Assembly (NCBI GenBank): GCA_964228555.1
Contig: CAXQZU010000024.1
Coordinates: 38,650-102,649 of the forward strand
Reading direction: 5' to 3'
DNA from: CAXQZU01 sp964228555
GTDB taxonomy: Bacteria; Planctomycetota; PLA2; JAEUHO01
DNA: 64,000 nt
Under the pieces are notes generated by a model. That model was not told the DNA's origin and ran no database searches. It saw nothing but the letters and a program-made list of their open reading frames with translations. The position numbers and the translations under genes are program-made. Shown one piece after another: positions 26,301 through 33,689 of this stretch (position 1 is its first letter; each line of letters begins with the position of its first letter).

Positions 26301-26442
26301 CAGCCACCTCCGGCTGGTTGAAGCCCAGCAGGACCAGGTCGCCGTTCACCCCGCCGGCACCGCCACCGCAGGAGGTGGTGGAGACGCCGAAGGCGAGGCA
26401 GCAGGCCAGGACGGCCACGATGTTGGGGAGGGGTCGACGCAT
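23305..26442 (-). CDS. Large glycine-rich surface lipoprotein with Ig-like N-terminus
   Basis: 1045 residues from ATG 26442 with a GGAGC ribosome site. A lipoprotein signal ends at the lipobox VSTTSCGGG. Residues 30-110 look like a bacterial Ig-like (Big_5) unit: VAGVALNQPLVFTFSTNVDADSI. Residues about 590-900 are a Gly-rich region (blocks such as GPGGGQGGRGGG and GGGGGGGGALWVIAGG) that probably forms parallel beta structure on the cell surface. Asp-rich DDDGDSALDNGDDS may bind calcium. The last 100 residues, ending RWRARFF..LDLTIPLVK, match the end of the neighbouring lipoprotein. A structural or adhesive role is likely. Confidence 0.72.
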   Translation of the reverse strand: MRRPLPNIVAVLACCLAFGVSTTSCGGGAGGVNGDLVLLGFNQPEVAGVALNQPLVFTFSTNVDADSITPDSLRVVGQKVVAPFTSVPAFFEETVVDGNLVALIPRSPNFDDYTDCGLLWDSEYGVTIPVFPNAFVTIESTDGRPLVQISDSGNSYTYTFRTVVASRLFNTRTAFVETFRPLVHGLDPRDGGNSDDFGCLQNRNNSLYVTPDINDPAGAGQQTFSGPGARLLCYENEGAPRVIPELCVPLHDQRAVGTPSAGSNNVGRVDLPAIVVAINEQVDPVTVTPYTPTTKQSINLQLWRVALLDGTPLSPPEQIQVNKPLLVQSQGSTQIILVPSGPVLQGIYMVNTTANVRDLAQNRLRVDDDPSLTGSVYQALDAGFGAAVPAGWRMYFQTLLLPNTASALAETFGSNLGEWGDLDSLDTEPGVFTQRGSSTTVLDPIAGIVPGGASQPSYTLTYSGVLASGQSTTANWNNGYRFLNIRSLEVNTDADSGLGRLKATHKPYLGTGGDGVLDTSVAPFTAGTGDVLALSTTPGPGASINGDGIYEYESFHLRAGDILTATGNQPLLILCRGNFVVDGQILLSGSDGGFGADTDGSTKFTAEGARESWGAGGSAGPGGGQGGRGGGPNLTASTSGTTGQSQGQDGARAKNMLGEESQGAGLAGTNAQGAGGGGGGHASVGSTGTLADGSGQGNAGNGFGNSLLELPLTAFQPDRGYQPNAGTTGGPGAGGGSADDDGDSALDNGDDSAGGGGGGGGALWVIAGGLVEVGAAGQILADGGDGGSTYGAAALRIVPGVNPSTGNPDSTRDYYDGLKASPGAPSGKGGPGGGGAGGAICLVGEGGVTLQTGAVLSAMGGAGGTNSVSGMVGGAGSEGRILLLDMGRPATTVTTNSAAMTPGATVSTWRPTVDLASAGVSTWVDLFVPTVDWAPVVGGVPQVPFHTDNFDFLTTTSGLLFDPSGDFHFVLEYQGADDLFPAPGGGFPPSTAVGATQWNPDINSADGRRFFRWRARFFVRDGYPGSGLSALPMPALLDLTIPLVK

Positions 26443-26529
26443 CGGTGGATGCTCCGGGCGAGGCCCCGTCATGCGGGCCCGCACCATGGAAAGGGGGCGT
26501 TGCGAGGGGAGTGCGGTCGGCTTTCGCGG

Positions 26530-28719
26530 CTAGTTCGAGGTCATCGGGATCGTGATCTTGTTGACGCGGGCCGTGGTCGAGGTGACCAGGTTGCTCACCA
26601 GGCTGGCGCGCCAGCGGATGTTGGCGTAGCCGTCGCAGAGGTTGATGTCCGTGGTCCAGTCCTGGAAGGGATAGGCCACGTTGATCGTGCGGCGGTCCAG
26701 CTCGACGATCTGGGCGGCCTGGAACTCCAGGCGCACCGTCGCGCCACCCGGCTGGATCGCGGGAGTGATCTCGGCAGGCAGGTAGTTGCTCAGGGCGCCG
26801 AAGGTGTTGCCGCCGGCGGCCTGCGAGGCGAAGCCAGGCGCGGTGTAGAACAGGCTCTGGGCCTGGCTCACGCGCTTGGCCAGCGTGAGCGCGGTGTCGA
26901 ACATCGACGGCTCGGGGTTGAGCACGCCACCCGCGAAGTTGGGCTGGGGGTTGGCCGCCTCGTCCTCGTAGATGCTGTAGAGGCGCCGCTGCGGGTAGCC
27001 ACCGATGAGCACGCCGGAGCACGGGTACGTCACGCCGAACCAGGTGCGGATCAGCTGGAAGTTGTCGCCCTCGGTGCAGCTGACGTCGAAGACCAGCACG
27101 CTGTCGTTGTCCACGCTCACGTCACCCGGATCCCAGTCGAAGTACGCGGTCAGGGCCGGCCAGCTGTAGAAGCCCGTGCTCGTGAACAGGGGGCTGTTCC
27201 AGTCGGGCGGCGTCTGGCAGCCGGGGTTCTGCTGGTAGCCGCCGACGTGGTTGAAGGCGGGCTGGCCGGGGGTGTTGGGCACGCCCGAGGTGGCCACGTC
27301 GTAGCGGCCCGAGAACACCGTCGTGCCCTGGCCGCCCTGGAAGTTGGGGCTGAAGGAGCTGCCCAGCGCGTTGCTGTCCTCGGCCTGGAAGCCAAGCCGC
27401 ATGATCACGCTCGAGTAGGTGGACGCGTACGTGCTGTTGCTGTCCGGGCCCCACTTGATGGTCGTGATGGTGCCCTTCTGGCCCACCTCGATGTCGCTGA
27501 AGGTGATCATCACGCGGCGGCCCAGCTGGGGGTCGGGCCCGGCGTAGGCGGGCGTGACGGCGTAGATGGTGGACGAGTTCATGGGGTCTGCCAGCGGCGC
27601 GTACTGGCCTCGGCCCGAGTTGGGCGTGTTGCCCGCCTCCTCGTAGCCCATGATGTAGGCGTCGCGGTACGTCACGGGCGCGCCGGCCAGCTCGTTGGGC
27701 GTGGTCTGGCCCCAATCGGCGTCCGTGGCGATGTTGTCACGGTCGGTGGTCGACGAGAAGCGCTCGGTGAGGATCTTGCCCGTGGACAGGCCGCGGCCGT
27801 CGCACTTGTAGGTGCCGAAGGTGCGCGGGTTGATGAGCAGGTTGCCCGAGAGGTCTCGCAGCCCCTGGAAGCACTGGGCGTAGAACTCGAACTGCCGGTT
27901 GCCGAACGAGAACGTCGGGTTGAAGTAGGCCAGCGTCAGGGACGCGTCGAAGGTGAAGTAGCCCGGGATCGCGTTGCCGGCCACGTTGTTGTCGATGTTG
28001 ACCTGCTCGGCCGGGTCGTAGCGCACGTCGATGTTCGTGGCCGTGTCCACCGGCAGCGTCGAGGGGCCGGTGACGAAGCTCGAGCGCGACATGGGCTCGC
28101 TGAAGCGGAACACCATCTGGCCGTTGCCGGGCGTGTTGCCGGTCAGCGCATCCGGCGTGGGGATGAAGTAGACCTCGAGCACCTGCGGAGGCACGAGCTC
28201 ACGCAGCCAGCCGGCGCTGGTCGAGAACTCGGTGTCGAAGAAGCGCGCCAGCGGGTCGTTGTCGCGGTTCTCCACCACGCCGGCCGTGCGCAGCTCCGAC
28301 TGGTCGATCTCGTAGGAGGGCAGGTAGATCGAGTATTGCTCGCCCGCAGCGAGGCCCTCGGGGTTGGGCTGGCCCTGGATGGTCACCGTGGGGTCGAAGC
28401 GCACCTGGCTGCCGTTCACCGAGAACGAGCCCTCGGGCACGCGTCCCGCACCGTCGCGGATCTGGATCGTCTGCTCCGTCACCGTGGTGGCGCTCACCAG
28501 CTCGCTGAACTTGAACAGGATCTGGGCGTTGCGCGGCACCGAGGAGGACTCGGTGGCCACCACGGGCACCAGCGCACGGTCCACGTAGAGCACCTCGAGC
28601 AGCACCATGGTCGAGGCGTTGTCCGCCGCGCCGCCGCAGGACGTGCTGAGCGCCGAGCCCGCCAGCACGGCGAGACCCGCCATGAGGCCGCCGATCCGCG
28701 AGAGGAAGGTGGTACGCAT
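26530..28719 (-). CDS. Surface lipoprotein paralogous to the adjacent glycine-rich protein
   Basis: 729 residues from ATG 28719 behind an AGGAG site. The signal peptide ends at the lipobox ALSTSCGGA. Two Big_5-like Ig units are visible: VPRNAQILFKFSELVSATTV (about 46-130) and GNGQMVFRFSEPMSRSSFVT (about 195-290). The middle part has KILTERFSSTTDRDN and DADWGQT, resembling the ETF..W segment of its neighbour. The end (TDINLCDGYANIRWRASLVS...KITIPMTSN) is shared with it too. It has no Gly-rich block. The two genes are 87 bases apart in the same direction and probably cotranscribed; together they may form a surface layer or fibre. Confidence 0.7.
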   Translation of the reverse strand: MRTTFLSRIGGLMAGLAVLAGSALSTSCGGAADNASTMVLLEVLYVDRALVPVVATESSSVPRNAQILFKFSELVSATTVTEQTIQIRDGAGRVPEGSFSVNGSQVRFDPTVTIQGQPNPEGLAAGEQYSIYLPSYEIDQSELRTAGVVENRDNDPLARFFDTEFSTSAGWLRELVPPQVLEVYFIPTPDALTGNTPGNGQMVFRFSEPMSRSSFVTGPSTLPVDTATNIDVRYDPAEQVNIDNNVAGNAIPGYFTFDASLTLAYFNPTFSFGNRQFEFYAQCFQGLRDLSGNLLINPRTFGTYKCDGRGLSTGKILTERFSSTTDRDNIATDADWGQTTPNELAGAPVTYRDAYIMGYEEAGNTPNSGRGQYAPLADPMNSSTIYAVTPAYAGPDPQLGRRVMITFSDIEVGQKGTITTIKWGPDSNSTYASTYSSVIMRLGFQAEDSNALGSSFSPNFQGGQGTTVFSGRYDVATSGVPNTPGQPAFNHVGGYQQNPGCQTPPDWNSPLFTSTGFYSWPALTAYFDWDPGDVSVDNDSVLVFDVSCTEGDNFQLIRTWFGVTYPCSGVLIGGYPQRRLYSIYEDEAANPQPNFAGGVLNPEPSMFDTALTLAKRVSQAQSLFYTAPGFASQAAGGNTFGALSNYLPAEITPAIQPGGATVRLEFQAAQIVELDRRTINVAYPFQDWTTDINLCDGYANIRWRASLVSNLVTSTTARVNKITIPMTSN

Positions 28720-28758
28720 ACGAGCTCCTGGGAAGCGCGCCCTGAGACCTTGGACCGA

Positions 28759-28785
28759 TCCCTGGGGCGCGCCGCGCCCCGGGGA
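28759..28785 (-). other. 12-bp hairpin in the leader of the lipoprotein gene
   Basis: TCCCTGGGGCGC and GCGCCCCGGGGA pair across a three-base loop with a single T.G position. It lies 40 bases upstream of the ATG at 28719, so it would be in the messenger leader; alternatively it could end read-through from pyrC. Confidence 0.4.
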
Positions 28786-28940
28786 ACCGGGCTGCCCGGG
28801 TCCTGCCGCCGGGCGAACAGCCTCACACTCTACGCAGCACGGCTTGGCCGGTAAAGGGATTGGTCGTCGTCCGGCCGCGAGGACGGTCCGCGCAGCCGGG
28901 CTATCGGATGGCAAACCCCATTCCACCGCATCGCCCACGC

Positions 28941-28960
28941 AAAGTTTTACCTAAACACTT
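28941..28960. promoter_or_regulatory. Imperfect dyad in AT-rich island (operator candidate)
   Basis: On the minus strand the sequence reads AAGTGTTTAGGTAAAACTT: arms AAGT(G)TTTA and TAAAACTT around GG, symmetric apart from one extra base. Next to it, GCAAATATCTTGC is a second partial dyad. Both lie in the AT-rich stretch upstream of the lipoprotein genes. No matching -35/-10 pair with normal spacing was found. Confidence 0.3.
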
Positions 28961-29068
28961 GTCAGCAAATATCTTGCATCGAACATTGGGTGCCTTCCGA
29001 AGGGCCTCGCCTCCCGGCCCATGCGCTGCGTGCGCTTCCGCACGCATGCCCGCGGGCAGGGGCGTCGG

Positions 29069-30361
29069 TCATGCCTGATGGGCCAAGACACCCTCCAGCA
29101 GGGTCCAGCGGGGCCATCCCCGCAGCTTGCGCCCGTGGAAAGGGCAGTTGTGGCTGCGCGAGCGCAGGCGCAGGCGGTCCACGGCGCGCTCCCCCACCAG
29201 GTCCAGCCCCACCAGCCTTGCCGAGGCCCCGACGGACAGGGTCGGGGCCGCTCGGCCGGCAATCCTCGCCGGGCCGCTCGTGAGCGCCTCGACCAAGCGC
29301 TCCAGGCGCAGGTGCCCCGGCACCACGGCCAGGGTGTAGACGCTGGGGAAGGCCGTCTCCATGCCGATGGCGCCGAACGGAGCACCCACGAAGCCCACGC
29401 ACTTGCGGTGGTCCGCGTGCGGCGCATGGTCTGTGGCCACGGCCTCCAGCGTGCCGCGGTCGAGGGCTGCGAGCAGGGCCCGGGTGTCGCCCTGCTCGCG
29501 CAGCGGGGGCTTCATCTTGAAGTCCGGCCCCCCGGCGACGGCGTCCTCGGCCGTGAGCAACAGGTGATGGGGAGCCACCTCGCCCGAGGCCCGCACGCCC
29601 GCTGCCCGTGCCGCCTCCAGCGCCTGCGCCGCGCCCGCCGTGCTGACATGGCAGACGTGGAAGCGGGTGCCGAGCCGGGCCGCAAGGGCCAGGTCGCGCG
29701 ACACGGCCCGGTCCTCGGCTTCCCGCGGGATGCCGGGCACGCCCAGCGCGCGTACGCAGTCCGTGTCATGCAGCACGCCCGGGCCCGTGATGCCGAAGTC
29801 CTCGCAGTGCTGCATGACCAGCTGGTCATGCTGGGCGGCCCAGCGGAACGCCTGCTCCGCCAGCCCCTCGTCGGCCAGCCACGCGCCGTCATCGCTGAAG
29901 GCACCCGCGCCGGCTGCACGCATCGCATCGAGGTCCACCAGCTCGCGACCGCGCAAGCCCCGGCTCAGGGCCGAGACAGGCACCACCTCGCAGGGCCCGG
30001 CCGCACGCGCGGCGGCCAGCACCCGCTTCACGACGGCGGGCTCGTCGCAGGTGGGGTCGGTGTTGGGCATGGCGTAGACCGTGCCGTAGCCCCCGGCCAG
30101 CGCAGCCTGCGTGCCGCTCTCGACCGTCTCGGCCTCACCCGGGCCGGGCTCGCGCAGGTGCACGTGCAGGTCGATGAAGGCAGGGGCCACGCAAAGGCCC
30201 TCGGCGGGCAGCACGGTGGCGCCCAGTCGCTCGTGCGGCGCAGGCGGCTCGCCACAGCGCACGATGCGCCCCTGCTCCACCAGCAGGTGGCCGGGCCGGT
30301 CGATGCCTGCCGCCGGGTCCAGCAGGCGCGCCGCGTCGCGGATCCACCAGCGTTGCGGCAT
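29069..30361 (-). CDS. pyrC: Dihydroorotase (class I, PyrC)
   Basis: 430 residues from ATG 30361. It closes carbamoyl aspartate to dihydroorotate in pyrimidine synthesis, in the cytoplasm. The amidohydrolase barrel shows FIDLHVHLREPG (the HxH metal pair and substrate Arg), AMPNTDPTCDEP, HVCHVSTAG (metal His) and VATDHAPHADHRK (catalytic Asp). DFKMKPPLREQGD and IGMETAFPSVYTL are also typical of the long bacterial type. It follows coaX by 56 bases. No other pyrimidine gene is near. An allantoinase or hydantoinase reading is less likely given the MKPPLR and HVST motifs. Confidence 0.93.
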   Translation of the reverse strand: MPQRWWIRDAARLLDPAAGIDRPGHLLVEQGRIVRCGEPPAPHERLGATVLPAEGLCVAPAFIDLHVHLREPGPGEAETVESGTQAALAGGYGTVYAMPNTDPTCDEPAVVKRVLAAARAAGPCEVVPVSALSRGLRGRELVDLDAMRAAGAGAFSDDGAWLADEGLAEQAFRWAAQHDQLVMQHCEDFGITGPGVLHDTDCVRALGVPGIPREAEDRAVSRDLALAARLGTRFHVCHVSTAGAAQALEAARAAGVRASGEVAPHHLLLTAEDAVAGGPDFKMKPPLREQGDTRALLAALDRGTLEAVATDHAPHADHRKCVGFVGAPFGAIGMETAFPSVYTLAVVPGHLRLERLVEALTSGPARIAGRAAPTLSVGASARLVGLDLVGERAVDRLRLRSRSHNCPFHGRKLRGWPRWTLLEGVLAHQA

Positions 30362-30417
30362 GGGCGGTCCTCCCGGGGCGCGCGGCATCCTACGCCGCCG
30401 CGCGACGCGCCCGCGGG

Positions 30418-31182
30418 TCAGCGGCCGTGGCGGGCGGCGCGGGCGATGCCCAGCAACCCCAGCCCGGGATGCAGGCGATGGGGCCGGCCCAGGTGGGCCG
30501 CCAGCACCTTCGCGTCCTGCCCCGTGAGGTACAGCGGCAGCTCGGCCGGGACACCCGCCGCCAGCAGCAGGCGCTCCACGGCGCCGGCCGCGCCCAGCAC
30601 CAGGCCCGTGCGCAGGGCCGTCTCGGTATCCCGCGCAGGCATGGCGACCGGTCCTTCCAGCACCACCTCGGGCAGCAGGGCAGTGCCAGCGGCCAGCGCC
30701 TTCATGCCCAGCGTGAGGCCCGGCAGGATGGCGCCCCCCACCAGGGCTCCGTCCCCGTCGCACAGGTCCACGGTGATGGCCGTGCCGCACGAGACCACCG
30801 CCGCCGGCCCGCCCGCCAGGTGGCGGGCCGCCAGGCACTGCACCCGGCGGTCCATGCCCGCACGCTCCGGCTGGGCCACCTTGGGCCACGGCACGCCGGG
30901 GTGGTTGGTCTCCAGGGCCACGATCTCGCCCAGCCGCGACTTGGACAGCTCCCACGCCAGGTCGCGCGCCTTGTCCGGATGGCTGCCGCAGATGGCCACG
31001 AGGGCCTGCTGGCCCTTCAGCATGGGCTCGGCCAGGGCGCGCACGCTCTTGGCGTCGGCGGCGGGCAGGCGCACGGGGCCCGCCACGTCCTCGCCCCGCA
31101 CGGCGCCCAGCTTGGCGCCGCTGTTGCCGATGTCCACGACCAGCACGAGGCCGTCGGCGGCAGGCGCGTCAGCGGGGCTCAC
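30418..31182 (-). CDS. coaX: Type III pantothenate kinase
   Basis: 254 residues from GTG 31182, supported by a GAGGAG ribosome site six bases upstream. It phosphorylates pantothenate in the first step of coenzyme A synthesis. The ASKHA fold is shown by VLVVDIGNSGAKLGAV (phosphate loop, catalytic Asp), NHPGVPWPKVAQPERAGMDRR (pantothenate/dimer region), VVSCGTAITVDLCD and GGAILPGLTLGMKALAAGTALLP. The sequence ends GLLGIARAARHGR. Unlike types I and II it does not respond to CoA feedback (family knowledge). Its start is 10 bases after the stop of the GspC-like gene. Confidence 0.93.
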   Translation of the reverse strand: MSPADAPAADGLVLVVDIGNSGAKLGAVRGEDVAGPVRLPAADAKSVRALAEPMLKGQQALVAICGSHPDKARDLAWELSKSRLGEIVALETNHPGVPWPKVAQPERAGMDRRVQCLAARHLAGGPAAVVSCGTAITVDLCDGDGALVGGAILPGLTLGMKALAAGTALLPEVVLEGPVAMPARDTETALRTGLVLGAAGAVERLLLAAGVPAELPLYLTGQDAKVLAAHLGRPHRLHPGLGLLGIARAARHGR

Positions 31183-31192
31183 CGGACGCTCC

Positions 31193-32350
31193 TCAGCGCG
31201 GCGCCACGGCGGCCGCGGCACGGCGCGTCTTGGGGTCGCGCGGGTCCACCTCGTAGGTGAGCCGCTCGCCGTCGCGATCGAGCACGACCGTGACCGAGCT
31301 GGCATCGCGCGGCACCGAGCGTGCGATGCGGATGGCGTCGTCGCGGGACGCGACGGCCTGGCCATTGATCGACACCAGCACGTCGCCCCGGCGCACGTCG
31401 AACTTGTCGGCCAGGGCGCCCGCGCCCTGCGGGAACACGCGCAGGCCGCGCACGCCCCCCTCGTTGAAGGGCTCGGTACGCACGTCCTCGATCAGCTTCT
31501 CCACCGACTTGTCGCCCAGCGCGGCGAATGCGTCGTCATCCAGCTCGATGCGTCGCCGTCCGCGGCCCAGGTCCGTGACGGTGGGCTTCCAGGCGCGCGT
31601 GGACGGGGTGCCCGGCGCGGAGGCGCTGGTGCCCCCCACCACCGTGACGCTGCCCGGCCCGGGCGGCGGGGTGCCCGCGGCGGCCTGGCTGGCGCCCGGC
31701 GCTGAGGACGCATCGGGCTTGCGCTGGATGCGGATGGGTCCGTCGGTGCGGGCCTTGGGCTCGGCGTCGTAGAGCAGCTGGCCGGTGCTCACCGGCTTGC
31801 CCTTCGGGTCGTCGTACACCTCGTAGACGAGGTTCCAGCGCGCCTTGCCGGCCTCCACGCGCACCACGTCCACCAGCTTGAACCGGCCCGGCTGGCCCTT
31901 GGCCGTGATGAACTGGCCCAGCTTGAAGGCCTCGGAACGCTTGTCGGTGAACTCCCAGGTCACGATGCTGCCGCCGGCCGTGGCCGGGCGGTAGAGCAGC
32001 ATGCGCACGCGACCGATGGCCTCGAGGCCCGTGGGCCCCTTGGGCACCTCGGCCTCGGCCTTGATGGGCTCGGCCTTGGGCGGGATGCGCGGGCCCGTGT
32101 AGGGGAACCAGCGCTCCTTCCACTCCGGGTTGAGGAACACCGACTGCACGTCTTCCACCTTCACGGCGGCCTGCACGATGCGCGCGGGCTGCCGCTGGCG
32201 GTACTCCTTGAGCGCCTCGTCGGCCCACGCCGTGGCGGCCTGCGCCGCCGGGGCCTCGTAGAGCGCCGCCCGCACCGCGACCACGGCGACCCCGGCCCCG
32301 GCAGCAAGGGACAGCAGCCACAGGGCGCGGCGGATCTTCTGGGCCTTCAT
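31193..32350 (-). CDS. GspC-like inner-membrane PDZ protein
   Basis: 385 residues from ATG 32350 behind GGAGC. Residues 8-29 form a membrane helix (ALWLLSLAAGAGVAVVAVRAAL). A middle region carries RPATAGGSIVTWEFTDKRSEAFKLG and LVDVVRVEAGKARWNLVYEVYDD, resembling the homology region of secretion coupling proteins but diverged. A PDZ domain fills about 300-375 (GGVRGLRVFPQGAGALADKFDVRRGDVLVSINGQ). Layout and length match GspC/PulC, which couples the inner-membrane platform to the secretin in type II secretion. The pilT gene lies just upstream (142 bases) and a secretin is encoded at 47.8 kb. The assignment rests mainly on domain order. Confidence 0.6.
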   Translation of the reverse strand: MKAQKIRRALWLLSLAAGAGVAVVAVRAALYEAPAAQAATAWADEALKEYRQRQPARIVQAAVKVEDVQSVFLNPEWKERWFPYTGPRIPPKAEPIKAEAEVPKGPTGLEAIGRVRMLLYRPATAGGSIVTWEFTDKRSEAFKLGQFITAKGQPGRFKLVDVVRVEAGKARWNLVYEVYDDPKGKPVSTGQLLYDAEPKARTDGPIRIQRKPDASSAPGASQAAAGTPPPGPGSVTVVGGTSASAPGTPSTRAWKPTVTDLGRGRRRIELDDDAFAALGDKSVEKLIEDVRTEPFNEGGVRGLRVFPQGAGALADKFDVRRGDVLVSINGQAVASRDDAIRIARSVPRDASSVTVVLDRDGERLTYEVDPRDPKTRRAAAAVAPR

Positions 32351-32470
32351 GGTTGCTCCGGGCGGACGCGGCCCGCCTGCGGGGTACGGTAGCAGGGACG
32401 TGGGCCCCGGCCAGCAGCGCAAGGCCTTGCAGGCCTGCGACGCCGCGCGGCCGCCGCGGCTTCCCGGCGC

Positions 32471-32485
32471 CCCCGCATGGCGGGG
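32471..32485 (-). terminator. Short GC hairpin after pilT
   Basis: CCCCGC and GCGGGG pair perfectly around a three-base loop, starting 8 bases beyond the pilT stop. No T-run. It may end the obgE-pilT message. Confidence 0.35.
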
Positions 32486-32492
32486 CCAGGGC

Positions 32493-33674
32493 CTAGCGCG
32501 GCGGCTGGTTGCCGGGCTGGATGCCCGGCCTGCGGGGCGGGACCCCGGGCGCCGCGGTCGCAGGGGCGGAGGCGGGTGCGCCAGGCAACGGCTGGCTGCC
32601 CTTGCTGATGCCGCGCAGCGCCAGGCGAAGCTCGTCGGGGTTGTCGGCGGCCGCCATGGCGTCATCCACCTCGATGAGCCCGTCGCGCACCAGCCCGGCC
32701 AGCGACTGGTTGAAGGACTGGCTGCCGTAGTGGGCGTAGCCCTCCTCGATGGCCGTGGCCAGCTCGCGCGTCTTGCCCTGCAGCAGCAGTTCCTTCACGG
32801 TGGGCGTGCCCAGCATGATCTCGATGGCCGGCACGCGCCCGGCACTGCCGCGCTTGCTCACCAGGCGCTGGCTGACGACGCCCTCCAGCACCAGCGAGAG
32901 CTGGGTGCGGACCAGGGCGTGCTGGTGCGGCGGGAAGAACGAGAGGATGCGCTCCACCGTCTGGGGCGCGTTGACCGTGTGCAGCGTGGACAGCACGAGG
33001 TGGCCCGTCTCGGCCGCCGTCAGCACGGCATGCACCGTCTCGAGGTCGCGCATCTCGCCCACGAGGATCACGTCGGGGGTCTGGCGCACCACGCTCTTGA
33101 GGGCCGTGGCGTAGTCAGGCGTGTCGATCCCGATCTCGCGTTGCGTGATGGCACAGGTCCCGTCCCGGAACATGTACTCGATGGGATCCTCGATGGTCAC
33201 GATGTGGCGCGCGGTGCGCTTGTTCATCAGGTCCAGCAGGGCGGCCAGCGTGGTGCTCTTGCCCGAGCCCGCGATGCCCGTCACCAGCACCAGCCCGCGC
33301 TCGAGCAACGCGAGCCGCTCCAGCGGCGCCACCGGCAGGCACAGGCCCTGCATCGAGGGGATGGTCTCCTTCACGACGCGGAACACGAAGGCGGTGCGGC
33401 GGCGCTGGCGGAGGATGTTGGCGCGGAAGCGCCCGAGCCCGGGCAGCGCGAGGGCCGTGTCCTTCTCCTTCACCACCTGGAACTGCAGCACCTCCTCCGG
33501 CGACAGCACCTGGGCCAGCAACGCCTCGGCGTCCTCGTCGCTGAAGGCCTCGTCGCCCAGGAACCGGATCTTGCCGTCGATGCGGGCCACCGGCCGGTAG
33601 CCCGTGCGCAGGATGATGTCGGAGGCGCGCGCCTTGATCGCGCTGTCGAACAGCATCAGGACGTCGTCGAGCAT
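32493..33674 (-). CDS. pilT: PilT-family retraction ATPase
   Basis: 393 residues from ATG 33674 behind GGAGG. It is a hexameric ATPase of the GspE/PilT family; PilT drives pilus retraction from the cytoplasmic face. Seen are VLVTGIAGSGKSTTLAALLDLMNK (Walker A), IVTIEDPIEYMF (Asp box), ILVGEMRDLETVHAVLTAAETGHLVLSTLHT (Walker B and His box) and AIEIMLGTPTVKELLLQGKT near the end. A Pro-rich tail of 40 residues follows. The absence of the tetracysteine zinc motif and the length favour PilT/PilU over PilB/GspE. No extension ATPase is present in the window. The obgE stop is 15 bases upstream. Confidence 0.9.
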   Translation of the reverse strand: MLDDVLMLFDSAIKARASDIILRTGYRPVARIDGKIRFLGDEAFSDEDAEALLAQVLSPEEVLQFQVVKEKDTALALPGLGRFRANILRQRRRTAFVFRVVKETIPSMQGLCLPVAPLERLALLERGLVLVTGIAGSGKSTTLAALLDLMNKRTARHIVTIEDPIEYMFRDGTCAITQREIGIDTPDYATALKSVVRQTPDVILVGEMRDLETVHAVLTAAETGHLVLSTLHTVNAPQTVERILSFFPPHQHALVRTQLSLVLEGVVSQRLVSKRGSAGRVPAIEIMLGTPTVKELLLQGKTRELATAIEEGYAHYGSQSFNQSLAGLVRDGLIEVDDAMAAADNPDELRLALRGISKGSQPLPGAPASAPATAAPGVPPRRPGIQPGNQPPR

Positions 33675-33689
33675 GGCGTGCCTCCGTCC

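Larger units (their letters stand above)
28720..29068. promoter_or_regulatory. 349-base intergenic region with hairpin and AT-rich island
   Basis: This is the only gap over 300 bases. Near the lipoprotein start it holds a 12-bp hairpin (28759-28785), and at 28941-28987 an AT-rich island (15 of 47 bases are G or C) unlike anything else in the window. No tRNA, small RNA or credible short gene was recognised. The promoter for the lipoprotein pair is expected here. Confidence 0.5.

Noticed and set aside
23104..28854. A plus-strand open frame of over 1,900 codons
   Set aside because: It lies antisense to the two lipoprotein genes, has strongly repetitive Ala/Arg/Gly/His composition, no domain and no start signal. 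Such frames arise because stop codons are rare in very G+C-rich DNA.
28959..28987. Sigma-70 promoter TTGTCA-17-AACATT on the plus strand
   Set aside because: The -10 box matches only half of the consensus and the strand points away from the lipoprotein genes, toward the 3' end of pyrC.
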